64,000 bases of DNA from positions 832,064-896,063 of the forward strand of contig JALQCY010000001.1 in NCBI GenBank assembly GCA_023241745.1. The letters are read 5' to 3'. Every line of letters begins with the position of its first letter. The first letter of the stretch is position 1. The notes under the pieces are model-generated. The model was not told the DNA's origin, searched no databases, and was given only the letters and a program-made list of their open reading frames with translations. Below, in pieces: positions 62,304 through 64,000 of this stretch. The DNA comes from Isoptericola peretonis (GTDB lineage: Bacteria; Actinomycetota; Actinomycetes; Actinomycetales; Cellulomonadaceae). Made by a program: the position numbers and the translations under genes.

Positions 62304-64000
62304 CTATCTCGCGGGAACGCTCGCGACCTCATCGGCCTGCTCGCGGTCCACGCGGGCGGCGCGCAGGCGGGAGACGATGACGGCCCCGAACGCGACGGCG
62401 GCCGCGGCGACGGCGATGGCGATGCGGAGCACCTGGTTCGCGTCGGCCGGCACGCTCAGCATGACGACGGCGGGCGCGATGAGCACCGACACCAGGTTCA
62501 TCACCTTGATGAGCGGGTTGATGGCCGGGCCGGCGGTGTCCTTGAACGGGTCGCCCACGGTGTCGCCGATGACGGTCGCGGCGTGCGCCTCGGAGCCCTT
62601 GCCGCCGAAGGCGCCGTCCTCGACGATCTTCTTCGCGTTGTCCCACGCGCCGCCCGAGTTGGCGAGAAAGACGGCCATGAGCACGCCGGCGCCGATGGCC
62701 CCGGCGAGGAAGCCCGCCAGGGGGCCGACGCCGAGACCGAAGCCCACCGCGATGGGCGCGAACGCGGCCAGCAGGCCCGGGGTGGCGAGCTCGCGCAGCG
62801 AGTCGCGGGTGCAGATGTCCACGACGCGGCCGTACTCGGGGCGCTCGTCGAACGTCATGATCCCGGGGTGCTCCCGGAACTGGCGGCGCACCTCGAAGAC
62901 GATCGCCCCGGCGGCCCGGGTCACGGCGTCGATCGCGAGGCCGGAGAAGAGGAACACCGTGGCGGCGCCCAGGATCACGCCCACCAGTGTCACCGGGGAG
63001 ACGATCTCGAAGCTCAGCATCGCCGGCACCAGGCCGGCGCCCATCTCCTGGACGTCGGCGAGCGCACCCGTCACGGCGTCGGCGTAGGAGCCGAAGAGCG
63101 CGGTGGCCGCGAGGACGGCCGTGGCGATCGCGATGCCCTTGGTGATGGCCTTGGTTGTGTTCCCGACGGCGTCGAGGTCGGTGAGGATCTGCGCGGCCTC
63201 CTCGTCGACCTCGCCCGACATCTCCGCGATCCCCTGGGCGTTGTCGCTCACCGGTCCGAAGGTGTCCATCGCGACGATCACGCCGACCGTGGTGAGGAGC
63301 CCGCAGCCCGCGAGCGCCACGAGGAAGAGCGACAGCCAGATCGACCCGCCGGCGAGCAGGAAGACGCCGCAGATCGCGGCCGCGATGACGCCGGCGGTGT
63401 AGACGGCGGACTCGAAGCCGACGCCGATGCCGGACAGGACGACGGTGGCCGCGCCGGTGCGGGAGGTGGCGGCCACGTGCAGCGTCGGCTTCGACGTCGT
63501 GCCGGTGAAGTAGCCCGTGATCCACAGGATGATGCCCGCGAGGACGACGCCGATCACGACGGCGAGCGAGGCGACGACGCGCGGGTCGGCGGTGACGTCG
63601 CCCAGGTCCGCGGTGCCGGTGAGCTCCGCGAAGGACGAGGGCAGGTAGACGAACGCGGCGACGGCGGCGAGCACCGCGCCGACGACGGCCGACAGGTAGA
63701 AGCCGCGGTTGATGGCCTTGAGGCCGTTCTCGTTGCCGCGGACCCGGGTGACGAGCACGCCCATGACGGCGACGAAGGCGCCGACGGCGGTGACGATCAG
63801 CGGGAAGACGAGCCCCTGCTCGCCCATCACGGCCTTGCCGAGGATGAGCGCCGCGACGAGGGTGACGGCGTACGACTCGAAGAGGTCCGCGGCCATGCCG
63901 GCGCAGTCCCCCACGTTGTCGCCCACGTTGTCGGCGATGGTGGCGGCGTTGCGCGGGTCGTCCTCGGGGATGCCCTGCTCGACCTTGCCGACGAGGTCGG
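62304..64000 (-). CDS. hppA: Membrane-bound pyrophosphatase, C-terminal part (cut by window edge)
   Basis: About 565 codons of a V-type H+-translocating pyrophosphatase; the N-terminus is beyond the window. It has the DNVGDNVGDCAGMAADLFES active-site block, VAMDTFGPVSDNAQGIAEM, GNTTKAITKG and FLANSGGAWDNAKK. The Lys in GNTTK marks the K+-independent class (Ala in K+-dependent enzymes). The enzyme uses pyrophosphate to pump protons across the membrane. A hairpin lies just past its stop. Confidence 0.95.
   Translation of the reverse strand, partial: DLVGKVEQGIPEDDPRNAATIADNVGDNVGDCAGMAADLFESYAVTLVAALILGKAVMGEQGLVFPLIVTAVGAFVAVMGVLVTRVRGNENGLKAINRGFYLSAVVGAVLAAVAAFVYLPSSFAELTGTADLGDVTADPRVVASLAVVIGVVLAGIILWITGYFTGTTSKPTLHVAATSRTGAATVVLSGIGVGFESAVYTAGVIAAAICGVFLLAGGSIWLSLFLVALAGCGLLTTVGVIVAMDTFGPVSDNAQGIAEMSGEVDEEAAQILTDLDAVGNTTKAITKGIAIATAVLAATALFGSYADAVTGALADVQEMGAGLVPAMLSFEIVSPVTLVGVILGAATVFLFSGLAIDAVTRAAGAIVFEVRRQFREHPGIMTFDERPEYGRVVDICTRDSLRELATPGLLAAFAPIAVGFGLGVGPLAGFLAGAIGAGVLMAVFLANSGGAWDNAKKIVEDGAFGGKGSEAHAATVIGDTVGDPFKDTAGPAINPLIKVMNLVSVLIAPAVVMLSVPADANQVLRIAIAVAAAAVAFGAVIVSRLRAARVDREQADEVASVPAR

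Overview
The window is about 74% G+C with many GTG starts and overlapping ATGA/TGATG junctions. It encodes actinobacterial types of ClpC, topoisomerase I (lysine-rich tail), UdgX and DUF664/DinB proteins. Sugar-catabolic genes are frequent (GH43, KduI/KduD, TRAP transporter). Together this suggests a Micrococcales actinobacterium, perhaps of the Cellulomonadaceae/Promicromonosporaceae group; that placement is inference.

Layout. 1-6.6 kb: an uronate catabolic locus on the minus strand. It encodes a TRAP transporter (P-Q-M), KduI, an IclR regulator and KduD. A KDPG aldolase (cut by the window edge) follows, divergent from a second IclR gene. Together they would import a (unsaturated) uronate and take it to pyruvate plus glyceraldehyde-3-phosphate; only the kinase step is not seen. 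6.6-24.9 kb: housekeeping and metabolic genes: an epimerase, a HAD phosphatase, ClpC with a candidate ClgR box, a tandem UspA protein, a reverse-transsulfuration pair (CBS and cystathionine gamma-lyase/synthase), an ABC1/UbiB kinase, a GH43 glycosidase translationally coupled to a sugar:H+ symporter, peptide deformylase and UdgX. 25-28.3 kb: an ABC exporter pair and small genes.

28.3-35.2 kb is the accessory region and the most unusual part. An intact tRNA-Thr(CGT) lies at its right end. A 3' fragment of the same tRNA lies at 29378-29422, and the two share a perfect 52-bp direct repeat that breaks in the anticodon loop. Between them is a roughly 5.7-kb island without a visible integrase. Its core is a low-G+C pair of convergent genes, a PIN-like (DUF4935) nuclease and an ApeA/HEPN-like protein, which is a plausible anti-phage cargo. 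It also carries a HAD gene and a GntR regulator that is 5'-truncated and frameshifted at the island border. Around the left border a roughly 240-bp repeat occurs twice. Each copy contains a 49-nt sequence that folds into a cloverleaf of three triloop hairpins closed by an outer stem, and each lies a short way upstream of a gene for a ~148-aa polytopic membrane protein. I recognise no described element with this arrangement.

35.3-64 kb: chromosomal backbone again. It carries a PrsW-like protease, a TAP-like hydrolase, an orphan HypX homologue, holB-tmk, an immune-inhibitor-A-like metalloprotease, an OhrR-like regulator, topA, PAP2 and TrkH-type membrane proteins, three paralogous exported proteins, two DUF664 paralogues, a secreted M14 carboxypeptidase and the 3' part of a membrane pyrophosphatase. 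Several convergent gene pairs are separated by long, almost perfect hairpins without a T-tract.
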